Shown here: one piece after another, positions 1 to 11,440 of the stretch
How positions within the stretch are numbered: the stretch's first letter is position 1
How the letters are laid out: each line of letters begins with the position of its first letter
Notes under the pieces: generated by a model
Told to the model about the DNA's origin: nothing
Databases searched by the model: none
Seen by the model: only the letters and a program-made list of their open reading frames with translations
Made by a program: the position numbers and the translations under genes
Assembly (NCBI RefSeq): GCF_947507565.1
Contig: NC_089180.1
Span: forward strand, 1,736,001-1,800,000
Source of the DNA: Oscarella lobularis
Taxonomy: Eukaryota; Porifera; Homoscleromorpha; Homosclerophorida; Oscarellidae
Direction: 5' to 3'
Length of the DNA stretch: 64,000 bases

Positions 1-24
1 CACTTTTTCTTTTCTTCCTTTTAG

Positions 25-573
25 TTGTTATAGAGGATTTGAAAGGTCATCGCATTATGCGTTATGATCTAATGGAAGGCAAGGTCAATTTGGAAGCTGT
101 TCGTTGCGTGGCCAAGTTTGCAGCTCACATTCACTGTGCAACTTTATTAGCGGATTTATCCCAGAGCGATCAGGCAATGCTGCTCAAATACTTCGAGTAA
201 AGGATGTGTGTAATTGGACATAAGGATCATGCATGAGGATGTTTTCTTTTGTTTGTAGAAATCCTGTTATTGTTATGGTTCAGCTGACAAAAGACTAGAT
301 ATTCACCAAGCCGTACATTGCAGAGGACGAAACGAATTTATGCAATCCGGCTCACAAGGACCTTGTCGACGCTATTCGACAATGCAGAGTGCGATCAAGG
401 AGCTCCGGAGGAAATTTGCTGAAGAGGAAACGTGCCCGTGTCACGGTGATCTCCACTCGGGTTCTATCATGGTCAAGGAGGCATCAGCAAAGGCACAGTC
501 TTTAGAACTTATTATCTAGGTATTTATCTAGGTAATTGATTGTGAGTTTGCTTTTGTTAGGCCACAGGCGTGA
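25..573 (+). pseudogene. 5-methylthioribose kinase-like gene, decayed
   Basis: MTR kinase phosphorylates 5-methylthioribose in the bacterial and plant methionine salvage pathway. The first exon follows a pyrimidine-rich acceptor at position 24 and reads VIEDLKGHRIMRYDL..., ending at a GT donor at 197; the intron 197-258 ends TTTGTAG. The next exon holds FTKPYIAEDETNLCNPAHKD and then CPCHGDLHSGSIMVKE, the family's catalytic HGDLHTGSIM motif. A third piece at 532-570 reads VIDCEFAF, matching the metal-binding VIDPEFAFYGP block. A TAG at 296-298 interrupts the second exon and the frame shifts near 385, so it looks like a pseudogene or a poorly assembled gene. The spliceosomal-type intron argues for a nuclear copy, not bacterial contamination. 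The N-terminal part lies outside the window. Confidence 0.65.
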
Positions 574-890
574 CGCACGATTTTCCTGTTTGTTTAGATG
601 CGGAACCGGAATTTCGCAACGCTCGCTCCGCATGGATCGCAGCAACGTGCCGCTCCTTCCTACGCTCTAGAGCGCTCGCCATCGAATCTCGTTCGATTTG
701 ATCGAATGGCTCGAGACGAAAACGCGAGGAATGCAAGGCATTGGTCAATGGTAGATTGAATGAATGTGTAAGACTTAATTGAAAGGAACACTTTTAGAAT
801 GTGATATTTTAATTAAATAAAATTTTGGTCATTCTCTTTTTACGTCGCATTGTGTATTCGCATTATATATATGTATTGCTTTTCCCTGAT
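574..890. other. intergenic, no recognised gene
   Basis: AT-rich toward its right end. A short open frame on the minus strand (557-748) is not recognisable and overlaps the end of the kinase pseudogene. I see no element ends here. Confidence 0.4.
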
Positions 891-1035
891 GCCCGTATGT
901 CCGGGTAGGGTAAACGGCTTTTCCTTGCTTTTGCTTGAAAAGCCGTTTACCCTACCCGGATATACGGGCCACAGACGTTCTTGGTGCCCGTATGTCATAT
1001 TATACAGACGGCTTTTTCAACCCGGATATACGGGC
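891..1035. repeat. foldback repeat (hairpin MITE) plus a partial second copy
   Basis: Arms 891-923 and 937-969 are near-perfect inverted repeats of 33 bases beginning GCCCGTATGTCCGGGTAGGG, separated by a 13-base loop. A second, degenerate pair with the same ends (GCCCGTATGT at 986-995 and ATACGGGC at 1028-1035) lies immediately after it. The structure is that of a small foldback or MITE-type element; the superfamily is not determinable. Confidence 0.75.
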
Positions 1036-1327
1036 CATATACATTTTATACGTGATAGCCGAAGTATACAAAAGAATGAATTATATAAAATTTTATTTTC
1101 TGCGTACAGTAACGAAAGGAGAAAGTGCGTCATTAGAAGTCTCAACAGAAAACCTACTCGTCGCCGTCGTGTTAGGGTTGAGCGGCATGCTAGAAGTTCG
1201 CGGCCTGCCTCCATCGTCGCCAGACATCGTCTTCATCTCCCTAAGAGGAACTGCTTCACCTCCGTCCGACTTCGAACTCCCAAGCAATGAAATGCCAGAT
1301 TCCAGTCGCTGCTCAATCGGTTGCCGC

Positions 1328-1410
1328 TCAATTTTCGGCGATGACGCGATCGGCTTTATAACGGTGAGCGGCGGCGGCGGCGACGCGTAGCCGTAGCCGT
1401 AGTTGAGCGA

Positions 1411-1470
<60 letters not shown>

Positions 1471-1515
1471 GAGTTGAAGCATTTTCGCTATCGTTTGCAT
1501 TTCGCGAAATTTCAC
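1328..1515 (-). repeat. GGC trinucleotide repeat in a possible proline-rich exon
   Basis: About 19 GGC units run from 1415 to 1471. On the minus strand one open frame (1093-1515) reads this as a proline run followed by ASLNYGYGYASPPPP and a serine-rich tail; another frame reads alanine. Upstream, at 1586-1625, a short unit containing GATCGGCTTGCGACGCATCAT is repeated in tandem. A real exon is possible, but I recognise no family and both frames stay open because of the repeat. Confidence 0.4.
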
Positions 1516-1762
1516 CTCGTTGCAGCCGTGCTGAATTCGCCATGCGATTGTCGAATTCGAATTTTCCGGTGAGCGTCGGCTTGCGACGCATCATCGATCG
1601 GCTTGCGACGCATCATCGATCGGCTGTTGTGCGCCGTTGGATGGTGAGCGACGACGTGAAGACAGCTGCTGCTCGCCGGATCAGGAGTTATCTCTATCTC
1701 CTAGTATAAAGAAGCATTGTCTCAATGAAGCCAAAAGACCTTCGCTACTACGATGTTCTCAC

Positions 1763-1841
1763 CTGTAGGTAAGCAGTGAAGTTCGTGATGCCCCAACCGA
1801 GACGAGTCGTGTCCGGTTCGACGAGAAAGAGTTTCGCCGTC
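1763..1841 (-). CDS. isolated exon of an unrecognised gene
   Basis: The segment is bounded on the minus strand by a good acceptor (CTTACAG before 1841) and a good donor (GTGAGA after 1763). One frame reads through: KLFLVEPDTTRLGWGITNFT and on to AYLQ. It is not part of the GH47 fold, so it does not look like a continuation of the neighbouring mannosidase exon. I cannot name the family. Confidence 0.35.
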
Positions 1842-2020
1842 CTGTAAGCGCAAAACGGTTTAATTAATACCTGTACACAGGCCTTTGTCTCCTGTCACCA
1901 CTGTGCAGGCGATCAGGTCACTATTGTCTAGTACAAGAAATTCTCCTGTCACATGTAGAAGCGTATGGTTTTCGGCCTACTCAAGTCGAGTTTGAAGTTA
2001 CAAGCGAACTTCCCCCCTAC

Positions 2021-2621
2021 CAATAATCCACATTGTGTCGAGCGAATCAATGATCGTCAAGCCGAGATAAAACCACTCGCTGTACGACTCCGAGACGGGC
2101 TTCAACTCGTCGTGTCCCCACGCGTGACGCCTGTACGCCGACCAGGCGTGCCGAAAAGCGTCGACGACGGCGCGCTGACGCAAACGCGTCGCGGACGGCG
2201 CGTCGCTTTTCGGCGGACGTTGACGCGCGAGCGGCGGCGACGACGACGGAAGTCGCGTCGCCGTTCCATTGCGAAACCGTTTCTTCAGTAGATCGTTTTC
2301 GATTTGGAGGGCGTCGATTCGTTGTTCGCTCCTTCGAAGGAGAAGGGAGTCGAGGGGAGGTCCGAGGCGATTGTTATCTTGACGGGGATCGTTGCGGGCG
2401 AAGCCGATGACCAGAAGCATCGCTAGTACGAGACACACGCTCATTGCGCTCTTTTGGAGTCGAGTGAGCTGGTTCCACATCTGTGAGTACACGTTTTTGA
2501 GTGGCCCGATGCCAAAGGGACCCCATGCGTTCCCCGGGGACTCGACGCGTACCCTATTTATAGCGAATCGTCGTCGCTGCACTGGTCCTTGGGATCCGAT
2601 GTCTATCACGCTACGATTCAT
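2021..2621 (-). CDS. MAN1B1: ER mannosyl-oligosaccharide 1,2-alpha-mannosidase, first exon
   Basis: Class I alpha-mannosidase (GH47) trims one mannose from Man9GlcNAc2 glycoproteins in the ER and Golgi and marks misfolded proteins for ERAD. The 200-residue exon has the type II layout: a cytosolic N-terminus, one membrane segment near residues 60-80 ([18 protein letters not shown]), a charged stem, then the start of the catalytic domain with [26 protein letters not shown] and [12 protein letters not shown]. The exon ends at a GTAGGG donor, the usual place for an intron in this family. No further GH47 exons are found downstream (below 2021), where about 380 residues would be expected, so the gene is truncated here or interrupted by an assembly join. 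Confidence 0.8.
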
Positions 2622-2960
2622 GGCATTGAGTTACGAGGACATGACGTCGTCGCCCACGTGGTCTATCAGACGTGCGTTTATGCAACCCCACGGAAAGTTG
2701 CCCGGGGAACGAACTGTAAATAAACAAGAACAAAAAAAATTACGCAAGAATGTTTTCCACCACTTTAGCGCACTCGCCAACCTACAGAAATTTTATTCAT
2801 CTGTTTGCTCCCGTTTTTCGTCTTACAGTACCTTTTTTGGTTCAACAATTCCTGACCACAACGACACCGCCTTTTGAGTTTCCAAAGACAGCGCCAAAGC
2901 GCCTGCATTTTCACGATGACTTGAAAGCTAAACGATACAAAAAGAAAGTCACATTCTATG
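2622..2960. other. intergenic between MAN1B1 and PLAA
   Basis: Upstream of the MAN1B1 start and downstream of the PLAA end. It presumably holds the MAN1B1 promoter and PLAA 3' sequences; no motif stands out. A C-terminal PLAA exon may lie around 2760-2900, but I could not place it securely. Confidence 0.3.
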
Positions 2961-2969
2961 TCATGGCGT

Positions 2970-5900
2970 TATACTGACCATACCAGGGTTCCTATGGCTA
3001 CTAGAACTCTAAATGCAGCCTCTTTGTCAATTTGATTACGAAGCATCTGCAAAGAAAGAGATCACACTTTACTAAGCAGACAAAGGCAAACAAGCTTTTT
3101 ACTTTAGTCAGGGTGGACAGTAAAGTTCCTTTGATATCAACTTGCTTATCACCGTCACAAAACGCAACAGCGTAACTGCCAATAATTAGTAAATCACATA
3201 GACTATACGCAAAACATACTCACTTTAGTAAAACAGTCGATAACGCTACTTGAGCCCCTTTGTTGGAGTTTTCTACGACATATTCAAGGTGGACCAAAAT
3301 CTGAGCCGAGAAATAAAGTTCTAACGGTAACTGTCCAAAGAGCGAGCGAGCGCCTCTTTACCTGATCTACATTGCAACAGAGCAGCGTAGTGCCTACAGA
3401 ATGAGCAAAGAGATTGGCCAAAACGCGCAACGAAAGCATGTTCGCCGCCGAGTTGTCGACGGTCAGCAGCTGTATGAGTCGTTCAAGAAATTCGGCTCCT
3501 CTAGCGCACATAAGCTGATTGCCAGGTAAGCAGCGAACTACCATGCGAAGGACATCTAAGCCTGAAGAGCGTACATAATATAGGTTTTTAATCTTAATCG
3601 ATTTCCTACCTGGAAAGACTATGTCGTCCGGCCAACATAAAATTTTCCACAGCACAGAGGTACTCTGGTCGTTCACAAGAGGCGTCAATTTTTCTAAGTC
3701 AGAACTGGCCTCAAGAATGGCTGCATTACACAAAAAAATAAACGATAAACCAAACGAGGGTCATCAATTCATTACCATCAACAGTTTGGAGCTCCGTTTC
3801 AGACAGTCGACCTGTCAACGTTTCGTTGAACTCGACGAGTTTGCGAAAGACGGCCGCTGGATTGATGGTACCAAACGTGATTGGAGTCGTCTAAAAGCAA
3901 GGTCGTAAAAGCAAGGACGCAAGAGACAGCGCTCTGATAAATACCTTTGGAAAATACGGATTAGAAGAAAAACGTCTACAGTGTACCTGCTGCTCGCTCG
4001 AGGCGGAGACGTTGGCAGGAATGTATCTCGCTCCGCCTATCGAAATGAAGAATAAATTCCCAAGGCAATTGAATCCCTTTGTTTACCTGTAAATGGATCT
4101 GATGGCCCGCTCGGAAGTGGACGCGGCGCCCCCGCGCCACCACCCGTAAAACTAGGACCCGCTGGAACATAACGAGCTCCCCCTACAGGCGCGAGACGAT
4201 GCGTCACTCCCGCGCGGCATATCAAATGCATAAAGTACCAGTGAAAGGATCGGAAGGACCCTCTGACGCCGATGCAACGGTCACTCCCTTCGTATTCTCT
4301 ATGATAAACTGAGCCACCTGTGCAAAGAATGCTATTATTCTGATTGCTTGATTCTAATTCGTACTTGGTCCAAATGCATGGGACTCAACTCGTTTTTCTG
4401 AAGAAACTGCTGGGCGGCAAACCAGGGGTCCTCTACGAGACAACACATCGATTTCGAGAAGATTATTACGTGCGACTAGTTTGCCTGTAATATTGTATCC
4501 CAGCCGGTAAGAGCGTCCTGTCTGTGGGCCCGTGTCTAAGTCGAGCTCGACGTTGAACACGTAATCGTATGCCTAATAAGCAGGTAAATATTTCGCTAAC
4601 GTAGGCACGAGTCTTGGCACTTTGCCATCCAGCATTTGTTTCCTATCTGATCCAACTGCATCCACAACTTTGCCAACCTGTTCGAGGAATCTCAACTCGT
4701 GCCAGCAAGTGCACAAAAGAATTTCTGACCTTTATCCAATCGTGCGCTGACGCACTCCACTAAAAAATTCCGACAATGAGCAAAAAAACATTCGACGTAA
4801 ATACGAATCGTTTCTACCTGATACGCGTGAGGCTTAACTTTGACCACTTTCGTCTGACCGTCTTTGATTCCTGCATAAAATTCAAATATTGAGCTCAGGC
4901 TTTCATCAACTCTTTGATTGCCATTTACCCGGGGCTTGCAGTGCCTCAATTCCAGCCTTGTCAGACACCTTCAAGTCTCCAACTTGACTGCTACAGTAGA
5001 ATTGGAAATAAATAACGCAAGGAGACCGAGACCTAGACTTGCCTAGGTAAGGACTGGGATGCAACTTGGTGCTGAAACGCCTAAAACAGTAGGATAGCAC
5101 ACGCGCTATAGAAAGAGCTCTTTCTCGAATTCACATCTCTTTCTTCTCGATCGGCTGTCCTCGTGGAATCAGTCGTGAAAATTCGAGCAACGCCGTCACT
5201 GAACATAGAACGTATCACCACCACCACCACAACGTTTTAGTTAGTAAAAGAAATGCATGCCTCGATCCCGTGATAATGTCGCCGTTTGACAATACGCCGC
5301 AGCACCAAACCGACTGAGCGGGATGAGTCAACGTCTGAACGCACTCGTTTCCTACGCAAAACGTCAACCGCCAACCGAGGAAAAAAAAGCGCGCAGAGTT
5401 GAACCTTTCCACACGCGCAACGTTCTGTCTTCGCTCGACGACACGAAATCGGCGACAGTGGACGCTCCGTCTGGCACAGCGACAACGCTACAAACGCTCA
5501 TAATGATATATAGGTGCATATACAGTATATATATATATACTGGGGGAACACGAAATACCTGTAAACAAACGCGGTGTGTCCGTAGTACACTTGAATGCAT
5601 TCGCCGCTAGTTAGCCAACGCCGTATAGAACTGCGTGTAGAAAAATCTCTTGGCAAACATTTTTTATTCGCGTGAGTATCTGACCTGTCAGTTGAACACG
5701 ATAGAAACTCGGTGGCGGACACGACGGCTAGACCGCGAACGCAGTCGTCGTGCCCTGTGAAAATTCGTTCGCAGTGTTCCACCTTCCACAGCCTAATCGT
5801 CTTGTCAGCCGAACCTGCAAAAAGCCACACATAGTAAAGGATTCGTCGTCTCGCACGGGTTTAAACGTAACAGACGGCTCTACACTCCATTTCTCCAAAC

Positions 5901-6690
5901 GTGTATTATTCTAATTTTTTTGAGGAGGTACGGATTCTCTCGACATTGAACTTACCCGTCAGTTTTAGCCCGTCTTTCGGCACGACGGCAACAGCCCAGA
6001 CGGCGTGCGTGTGTCCGGCGAGAGTCAATACCGATTTTCCGTCCAACCAAACACGCGCGTTCTTGGAAAAAGCGAATCATTCTATTGACCTTCTCCTGTC
6101 TCACGATCTCACTGACTTGTCCCAGGAGCCCGACAGGAGACTCCCGAATTTCCCTGACGACAGTGTACACACGTTATCGGCGTGACCCGACAAGACGTCA
6201 ACGGGTTCTATATACAGGGAAATTACAAAGAGAAGATCGGTTCAAAGGCACTCTTTACCCGAAGAAGTAGGATCAAAAAGTCGAATCAGTTTATCTTGGC
6301 ATCCCGTCGCTATTAATCCTGCAGGAGAAAATAATTGTCGTGAAAAAAAGTCCTTTTTTGACGAATTAGTTCTTTAGACTCCGAGATCAAGAAAAGAGAA
6401 TTGACTTCCGTTCGTTGGTCACAGAAATCGAAAACCGCTTTCGGCTCTATTTCCTTCTCGTGCGTCTTGCCTCTCGGATGTTTTTCGGTCGGGTAAACGT
6501 AGCAGATTGCTGTGACGTAGTGCGTGTGACCGGCGAGAGAGCGCGTTTCGGTGTACGATCGACTTCCTGGGGTCTCCTCTGTCCACAAGCGCGCCGTGCG
6601 ATCTCGCGACCCCGTAGCTACAAATTCTGCGCCCGAGCAGGCCGTCCTGACGTCGCCCTGATGCCCGACGAGCTGACATGAAAGGAATCA
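2970..6690 (-). CDS. PLAA: phospholipase A2-activating protein (Doa1/Ufd3 homologue)
   Basis: PLAA binds ubiquitin and p97/VCP and works in ubiquitin recycling and endolysosomal sorting. Exons on the minus strand give the family order. The WD40 propeller comes first: [14 protein letters not shown] and [10 protein letters not shown] near 6600-6680, [15 protein letters not shown] near 6270-6325, [13 protein letters not shown] and [12 protein letters not shown] near 5690-5830, [16 protein letters not shown] near 5570-5610, [11 protein letters not shown] near 5420-5500, and [17 protein letters not shown] near 5270-5330. Next is the PFU ubiquitin-binding domain, 4370-4950. Then GGARYVPAG and DPFTG linker repeats at 4100-4200. 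Last is the p97-binding PUL domain, 2976-3733 ([44 protein letters not shown]). Introns are short. The initiating exon is unclear because the first WD exon follows an acceptor. The final armadillo helices are not clearly visible. Confidence 0.88.
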
Positions 6691-6849
6691 AAGGATGTAT
6701 ACGGGGAAGTAGCGGTATGTAAACACGAAGATACAATATCTGCATTTTCTGTACTCTTCGCTAAAAAGACGTGATACTGTACGAAAAAGCGTAGAAACTA
6801 AAAAAAGGCAAAAGCGTCTAATTACAATTCCGTTTCTGACCTCCGCCTG

Positions 6850-7920
6850 TCTACAGGTGGCCGCCGCACAACGTGATTCAAATTGATACCCTTTATCAAA
6901 CTCCGGTTCATCTTCAAAAACATCATCCAGACTCTCCGACTTAGCCTCCGCCAAAGGCGTTGTCGCCGCCGCCGCCGCCGTAGCCAATCTACGATCATGA
7001 CGGAAATCAGCCGGTACGGTTTTCGCCATTAGTTTCGGATCGTAGCTCAACATTCTCTTGGGCGGCTCTCTAGTCTCTAGGCGAGATACAGAACAGTTCC
7101 TTGATTTTGCAAAGCAAACAAACCGCCAATGGGGTTTCCGTCCCCTTTACGACACCGACGCAGGCGGGAAGCCGGTCTTCGCAACGACGAGACGCAAAGG
7201 CTTGCCGCGTTTCGACCTCAAAAGCGAGCTTATTGGCCGAAATTGTCGGAGTCACTTCGAAAGAGAGAAAAATCGAGAGACGAACGTTTGAAGGTCGATC
7301 GTTTCATACCCGCATTGCAGTCAGTCGATTCGACGTCGTCCAATGCGACGGGCCCACACAAAGACGACGAATCGTTCAATACTTCGAATCGCGACGGGAC
7401 GCCACGACCACGTGGGCGCGCACGTGTCGTTCGACGACATTCCGTTCCACTTCCGGTCGATTCTCAACACCGATTCGTTGCCCATTGACGCGCGAAGCGC
7501 GCCGGAAAAGTCGTCGGGGAGTCGATAGCGGAAGGCGAGACGGCAGAGCGGCGCCGCGTAGAGCGCAGGGCTGGATAGGAGACCGCTTTCGCCGCGTAAG
7601 TAAGCCACTCGTCCTGGACGGATTCCGAATATAAACATTAAGCCGAAGGTATCGTTTTTCAATTCGGCGTATACCGGACGAATTTCCATCGCTGTCGACG
7701 GCACGTGTCGCGTTCGTGTCGAGACTCGCGACGCGCGGGAGGCGACGACGACCAGCCGCACAAATTGGACCGTTCGAAACCGCAGGAGACGTCTGGACAG
7801 CGAGAGAGCGAGAGAGAGAGAGAGAGTGAGCGAGCGAGATAAAACGAGGAGTACGTGTGACAGCTCTCGTGGCGGTAAAGTAGGCGGGCGCGGTGTCAAT
7901 TAGACGAAAGACGAAAGCCA
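6850..7920 (-). CDS. MAM-domain membrane protein, partial
   Basis: MAM domains are extracellular adhesion modules of receptors and meprins. Between 7740 and 7321 the minus strand encodes FGLMFIFGIRPGR, LCRLAFRYRLPDD, TWSWRPV and then, in a shifted frame, FVVFVGPVALDDVESTDC. The last matches the end of MAM domains (IAIDDI followed by C). A later exon (6850-7075) reads PPKRMLSYDPKLMAKTVPAD, an alanine run and DDVFEDEPEFDKGYQF, which resembles a cytoplasmic tail. The frame change inside the MAM region implies an intron or a small indel near 7385. The upstream end is unclear, although GAGA-rich sequence at 7800-7830 may be promoter or intron. The gene lies head-to-tail with PLAA. Confidence 0.55.
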
Positions 7921-8370
7921 CACACGTTCTCGAGGCGCGAATACGGCTCTCGCGTCCTACTACAGTTTTTTTAGAAGACTACGACTTGCGCAAGGACCTC
8001 GAACGACGACATAAAATCGATGTGACGCGGACGCTTTATGAGGCTAATTTGACGGGCACCAGGCCAAGCCAAAGAGACCGATGCGCATCCGTCAAGACTT
8101 CGTAAAAACAAAGTCTAATCTCTTTTCGACGAGGCCGTCGCGGAGGGGGCGGTGGAACGCGCACGCGAGCGAGCAAGCCGCGCGGCCAAGGGAATTCGTT
8201 TCGTGCACGCGAATAGGCTTGGTTTGGAGCCGCCTACTGGCCCGGAGGGTAAAACTACATGGTATTGTTACCTCGAGCGACGAAGAGACGAGCGTTGAGG
8301 AGGGTCGACACGTCATGACATCCCTTAGGAGGAAAAAACCTGTCACGTCATATAGAAATCATTTGAATAA
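7921..8370. other. intergenic, no recognised gene
   Basis: Only unconvincing open frames are seen. The continuation of the Rap1GAP catalytic domain, expected here on the minus strand, is not found. Confidence 0.35.
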
Positions 8371-8375
8371 ACATA

Positions 8376-8458
8376 CCTTCCTTATTCAGGATAAACAGAA
8401 CGAGATCCAGTTGTTTCATTCTTAGTATCAAGACCCCCAGCATAGCTAAAGAAAAAAA

Positions 8459-8489
<31 letters not shown>

Positions 8490-9560
8490 ATGATTTTTCT
8501 TTACCCTTGAAATCCTTTGAGGTCGACCGTATTTCCTATGACGTCAAGAAACTCTTCCATCGCGGCTCCATGATGCTCCATTCCCAAACATCTCCTCCTC
8601 CTCCTCCGTTTGACCGATGCGTTGAAATTTGTGCTTCGTCTGCAAATTATCCGGAACCTATCAAGAAATAATAAAAAATTATTATTATTATTATTATATA
8701 TTCAAGGACCTCGTCTCCCGTAGCGGGACGCATTCGCGCCACGTGTTACTCCTTTAAAACATATTTGGCAATATCTCGGATCCTCCGAAGGAAACTCGGA
8801 CGTCGGTATAATTTGCCAAAACGTATCCTGTCGCGTTCTCGCAATGACGCGATATTCTTCCCAACTTCGCATCGATTTAGACGGCTGTTGATTGGCTAAA
8901 ACGCGTCGAAGGGACATGAGAAGTGGACCGAGATAATCGTCAAGGCAATAGAAATTCTCATGATCCTAATAAAATAAATAAATATATATATATATATATT
9001 ATTATTTTCTTTGTACTTTATTTAGAAAGTGACGTCGATAATTCATTAGCATTTCATCGGATTGAATTTTGCATTCAATTGAATTTTTATCTTTTTCTTT
9101 TTCCTCGTCCGTTGGCGACCAGCCGTGACATCGAAACCCCTCGCTTGGTAACAAAATCATGGGGCGTGGTCCATCCTTTTTCAAAATCTAAAATCAATAC
9201 ATATATATAAATAGGTTGTTTAATTTTTTTTCTTTGGCGTGCCGAACCGCGTCGACTCGACGTGCCATGCTGGCGCTGCGAGCATCCTGCGCGAAAATCC
9301 GAATATAGAAAAATTTGCACGTTGTTCCGAGAATGTCAGTGACACCTTATCAGGCCAAGAACATCGTTGATCATCCAAACGATCCGTTTGAAAGTCGAAG
9401 AGTAGGTCGAGCAACTAGAACACGTAAAATAAAAATAAAAAATAAATTTTTTTCTGTTTTGTCCTGTACCTCTGAATCGGGTCGATTGGTTTGCGTCGAA
9501 GGGGCGTGGTGGCGGCTCTGACGTCATTCTTCCGCTCGGACGAGATCGCTCGTTTGAGTC
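8376..9560 (-). CDS. RAP1GAP: Rap1 GTPase-activating protein, 3' truncated
   Basis: Rap1GAP inactivates Rap1 and links to G-alpha-i through a GoLoco motif. The minus strand shows, in order: the GoLoco motif LLFDFQTDRLDDQRCSW (9340-9414); ILLPSEGFRCHGW and SDEMLMNYRRHFLNK (9017-9190); ENFYCLDDYLGPLLMSLRR and YRVIARTRQDTFWQIIP (8702-8965); MEEFLDVIGNTVDLKGFQG (8500-8600); and AGGLDTKNETTGSRSVYPE (8390-8450). This is the expected Rap1GAP order. After SVYPE a TAA (8392-8394) interrupts the frame, and the HVSTLLP, RKRHIGND catalytic helix (with the asparagine thumb) and C-terminal tail are absent. The copy could not be an active GAP as written. ATAA and ATT microsatellites lie in its introns (8457-8492, 8672-8700). 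Confidence 0.78.
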
Positions 9561-9831
9561 TAAAACGAGGAAATAGAGCGTTAAAGAGTGCAATAGAGAT
9601 ACGAAATGAACAACAACTCGCCTTCGCGGTAGCGTCGACATGAGAAATCGAAAAAGAAAGCTAAATTCGGTCGAGTGAGACTGTCGAAGAATCCGTAGGA
9701 AGAAGGGGCGCCCCCCTGCTTTATTTCGAGCCTTAATCAAACAAAGAGAGCGAGCGTTAGACAAGCAAACGATTGACAAGGCGCAAAGTCCGTCTGCGCG
9801 GGTGACGCCCCCACAGCATATGAACAAAAAG
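9561..9831. other. probable 5' region of Rap1GAP
   Basis: A minus-strand frame at 9480-9560 (RMTSEPPPRPFDANQS) could be an upstream Rap1GAP exon. The rest is unassigned. Confidence 0.3.
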
Positions 9832-9992
9832 CAGGGTTCTGCCCACGAGGGGCGGCGCGGGGCGGGTGGACCCTGACTCGAAGCCCTTCGCCCCTCACTA
9901 AATTTGTCCGCCCCTCAGTGCTTACGATGTTTTAGAGCGCATGTTTGATATTGTTCTTTTGTGATCTCTTTTTTCCCTATACAGATTGATAC

Positions 9993-11403
9993 TAGAGAAT
10001 GATGGCCCGGTGTTCACCGTGTTGCCATCATGCAGAGCCTCCCATCGCTTACCGTACGCGAGTGCATAACATAGTGTGACGTCATAGTTTTTATGCTGTC
10101 ACATATTCACGTTGTCATTACAGCCGTTAGCTACTACTAGTACAGCTCAGTCCTACCTACATACTGTAAATACAGTACTTGCATGATTGCTGTGTTTTCC
10201 TAATTAGGCGCTTTTCTGACGTACAGTACAGTGCGTGCCAGCATAAATGGCCACAAAACGCGCGCTAAGATCACTGTAGATCACTCGCTGCAAGACATAC
10301 AGTGTCACTGTGTGTCAACGAAAATCACTCTAATGCCTATTTTAAACAGGGATGTCAGTTTGACTTTTGTGGGACGTACTCCCAAAGATTTAAATTTTTT
10401 GCAAGTTTAGCGCGCGCTAATTTTGTAAAGGAAAGAACATTTTCAAATTCGCCGATAATAAATTTCTAAACAATGCACGTGAGAAGCCATTTATAGAGTG
10501 AGTTTCTTTCTAACTTGATCCCTAACGGAAAAAAATGCATTTCTATTTACGTCACGTGACATCCGTTTCTTTCCACCGAATTACTGTATTGAAAATCAAA
10601 GATAATGAAGTTTTAGAAAATGGTATAAAGTGATAGATGAGTTTATGAAAGCCGTCATATGTTGTTTGAAACTGGAAAAAAACGAACTTTTCTGTGTTCT
10701 TAGCAAAACGTATAGAAACGTTGTCTGCGGTGAAATCAAAACCGTTTTCTTACAAAATAGACGTAAATAGAAATGCTAGACTTCATTGGAAATCCTTGAT
10801 GTGACGATCAAACGTCAAAACTACGCCAAATGTAAACTACGCTCTGAATTCCTCGCGCGCTACTAAAAGTCCCGTTTGGCCATTTATGCTGGCACGTACT
10901 GCACTGTATTTGATAATGTGCTCTGTATTTGAGGAGGACCTATGCATGTGTACGGGTCATATTTCCTGTTACCCGTACACGCGTACATACCCACCCATAT
11001 ACTGTACATGTGACTGGATACTTTTGATTGTGACGTCAGAGCGTGACAATCAAAACTGTCGTTTCGGTTTCTCAGCGCATTTATAACACGGAAAATAGCA
11101 CAGATCAATTGGAAATAAGGGTTTCTACGCATTTTTTCCGATTATGAAAGAAAAAACGCTTTATTCGCGCCGTAAATCGCCTTTTTCGGGTCACCGTTTT
11201 GGGCCCCATGTCGCGCATGCGCTGTACGAAAAAAGGGTTTTTTAAGTTACGTCACAATACCGAGCGTGACGAACAGACATACAGACAGACAGACAGACAG
11301 ACAGACACTTCCGGCCCTAAGATCACGTTTGAGAGAGCCTCCCTCCGCCGTTATACGGGCTCCACCCGTACAACTCTGGTGGTCGGCTCCATTAGATTAT
11401 AAA
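9993..11403 (+). repeat. hairpin-ended (CAGA)n repeat, copy A
   Basis: The head begins ACTAGAGAATGATGGCCCGG and folds (ATGATGGC pairs with GCCATCAT about 20 bases on). The tail has a (CAGA)n run at 11279-11306, the block GATCACGTTTGAGAG, and a hairpin (ATACGGGCTCCACCCGTAC) ending in GGTGGTCGGCTCCATTA. Copy B at 19901-20614 has the same head, body and tail in the opposite orientation. Copy A is longer only because of an inserted MITE at 10224-10906. No open frame of size is shared by the copies. It may be a non-autonomous element of unknown class. Confidence 0.7.
10224..10906. mobile_element. Tc1/mariner-like MITE nested in copy A
   Basis: This 683-base element has 29-base terminal inverted repeats (CAGTACAGTGCGTGCCAGCA at the left end; 27 of 29 match at the right) and is flanked by TA on both sides (10222-10223 and 10907-10908). 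The TA target and CAGT start are those of Tc1/mariner. It has no coding capacity. Comparison with copy B, which lacks it, gives independent proof of the insertion boundaries. Confidence 0.85.
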
Positions 11404-11440
11404 GTTTTTCCCGTATATAGTTTCTTCGTTCCTTACGACG

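Noticed and set aside
1093-1515. Confident proline-rich gene
   Set aside because: Two frames are opened by the same GGC repeat and no flanking domain is recognisable, so it is kept only as a repeat with possible exon.
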